Shown here one piece after another: positions 7,618 to 8,760 of a stretch of 8,760 nt of DNA (the stretch's first letter is position 1; the number at the start of each line of letters is the position of its first letter). Location: the NCBI GenBank assembly GCA_947565265.1, contig CANOFK010000032.1, positions 1 to 8,760 on the forward strand, read 5' to 3'. Position numbers and translations under genes: made by a program. The DNA comes from an uncultured Clostridia bacterium. GTDB taxonomy: Bacteria > Bacillota > Clostridia > Oscillospirales > Acutalibacteraceae. The notes under the pieces are model-generated. The model did not search any database. It had not been told where the DNA came from and was given only the letters and a program-made list of their open reading frames with translations.

Positions 7618-8760
7618 TTCACACCGTCCTCCTTTGTGGGCCCGAACAGGGACAGTTGCTCAAACTGCGCTCCCGGCCACCCGCCTGCGTCCCGCCGCAG
7701 GGCCGCCCCCTCCCCAATGGCCCCGGCAATCACCGCCGGGTTGTCCATGGGCAGGGGCGAGATACTCTTCCCCCCGCACAGGATGAAGAACCGGGCCCGT
7801 TTCAGCACCACCCCCAGCTTTTTCAGCCCGTCAAAATCCAGCCGGCACTGCCGCCTGGCCGCCCGGATGCGCTTGGCGCTTTTCACCCCAATGCCCGGCA
7901 CCCGCAGCAGCATTTCATAGGGCGCGGTGTTCACCTCCACCGGGAACTGCTCCAAATGGTTTACCGCCCAGTTGCATTTGGGGTCCAGCAAGGGGTTAAA
8001 GTCCGGGTTGCGGTCGTCCAGTATCTCCCCCGCCGCAAAGCCGTAAAACCGCAGCAGCCAATCCGCCTGGTAAAGCCGGTGCTCCCGCAGCAGGGGCGGG
8101 GGCGTGTTGATCGCCGGCAGCACACTGTCCTCCACCACCGGCATATAGGCGGAAAAGAACACCCGCTTCAGGCTGAATTTCTTATACAGCCCCTCGGTCA
8201 GCAGCAAGATCTGCCGGTCGCTCTCCGGGCTGGCCCCAATAATCATCTGGGTAGACTGCCCCGCCGGCACAAAGCGGGGGGCGGCCCGGTACTTCACAAT
8301 CTCCCTGGTGTTCTGGGCAATGCCGTCCCGTATCTGGGTCATGGGGGCCAATATCTTCTCCTTGCTTTTCTGGGGCGCCAGGCGTTTCAAACTCTGCTGG
8401 GAGGGCAGTTCGATGTTCACGCTCATCCGGTCGGCATAGCGGCCCAACTGTTCGGTCAGCCGGGGGTCGGCCCCTGGTATAGCCTTAATGTGCACATACC
8501 CCCAAAAGCCCCTGTCCTCCCGCAGCAGTTTGATCACCGCCAGCATCAGTTCGCAGGTGTAGTCCGGGTTTTTCACCACCGCCGAGGAGAGGAACAGCCC
8601 CTCAATATAGTTGCGCCGGTAAAACTGCATGGTCAGGTCGCACAGTTCCTCCGGGGTAAAGGTTGCCCGGCGCCCCTCGTTGCACCGGCGGTTCACACAG
8701 TACACGCAGTCATAGGCGCAGTCATTGCTCATCAGCACCTTTAAAAGGGAGATGCAGCGC
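7596..8760 (-). CDS. Radical SAM protein with helix-hairpin-helix, TIGR03916 family (putative DNA modification/repair), 5' end outside the window
   Basis: The frame is open to the window edge (387 residues visible, starting RCISLLKVLMSNDC), so the real start and probably a few dozen residues lie beyond 8760; the internal GTG at 8738 is not the start. The 4Fe-4S motif CX3CX2C (codons 8718-8720, 8706-8708, 8697-8699) is followed by VNRRCNEGRR. The radical SAM barrel includes GLFLSSAVVKNPD, YVHIKAIPGAD, SVNIELPS and TQMIIGASPESD. Near 7850-7916 is a helix-hairpin-helix, LLRVPGIGVKSAKRIRAARR, which normally binds DNA backbone without sequence preference. The combination, and the DUF4130 partner immediately downstream, identify TIGR03916. 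It presumably performs radical chemistry on DNA or on a nucleic-acid-bound substrate, but the substrate is unknown. The C-terminal ~50 residues (Gly/Ala-rich, ending near QLSLFGPTKE) are less conserved as far as I can judge. Confidence 0.93.
   Translation of the reverse strand, partial: RCISLLKVLMSNDCAYDCVYCVNRRCNEGRRATFTPEELCDLTMQFYRRNYIEGLFLSSAVVKNPDYTCELMLAVIKLLREDRGFWGYVHIKAIPGADPRLTEQLGRYADRMSVNIELPSQQSLKRLAPQKSKEKILAPMTQIRDGIAQNTREIVKYRAAPRFVPAGQSTQMIIGASPESDRQILLLTEGLYKKFSLKRVFFSAYMPVVEDSVLPAINTPPPLLREHRLYQADWLLRFYGFAAGEILDDRNPDFNPLLDPKCNWAVNHLEQFPVEVNTAPYEMLLRVPGIGVKSAKRIRAARRQCRLDFDGLKKLGVVLKRARFFILCGGKSISPLPMDNPAVIAGAIGEGAALRRDAGGWPGAQFEQLSLFGPTKEDGVKCLSGQI

Noticed and set aside
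7656..8744. Long plus-strand open frame opposite the radical SAM gene (362 codons)
   Set aside because: Antisense of a gene with CX3CX2C and HhH motifs; the product is Gln/His/Pro-rich with no family look.

Overview
The window looks like chromosomal DNA from a GC-rich anaerobic Firmicute, most likely an Oscillospiraceae/Ruminococcaceae-type gut clostridium. This rests on several things: a rubrerythrin with a consensus sigma-A promoter, AGGAGG-type ribosome binding sites, a class B sortase, a radical-SAM/DUF4130 gene pair common in Clostridia, and an intergenic hairpin repeat of a kind I recall from these genomes. The genus cannot be fixed from the sequence alone.

Layout. Positions 1-610 (minus strand) hold the 5' part of a class B sortase gene with visibly lower GC than the rest; its 3' end lies outside the window and it may carry a frameshift. 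Positions 650-929 have no gene: a nearly pure purine tract (667-755) is followed by a GC-rich repeat with two perfect hairpins and a 40-nt-spaced direct repeat. Positions 930-2162 (minus) encode enolase. A divergent regulatory region (2163-2262) then leads to a plus-strand pair: a GNAT acetyltransferase (2263-2796) and a beta-lactamase-fold serine hydrolase (2822-4351). A bidirectional terminator (4369-4401) separates these from a convergent rubrerythrin gene (4417-4956, minus). The 4957-5170 gap holds two divergent promoters: a perfect TTGACA-17-TATAAT for rubrerythrin, with a PerR-box-like palindrome in its leader, and TTGAAA-17-TATACT for a plus-strand pair encoding a membrane zinc-ribbon protein (5171-5563) and an AI-2E-family permease (5586-6779). 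A second bidirectional terminator (6795-6826) ends that operon and the convergent minus-strand operon of a DUF4130 protein (6844-7617) and a radical SAM/helix-hairpin-helix protein (7596 to beyond 8760).

How they fit together. Most genes are housekeeping or stress functions: glycolysis, peroxide detoxification and membrane export. The least understood part is the translationally coupled radical SAM + DUF4130 pair, which matches the linked families TIGR03916/TIGR03915, named in databases as putative DNA modification/repair proteins without an established reaction. I saw no CRISPR array, IS element, tRNA, rRNA or phage gene.
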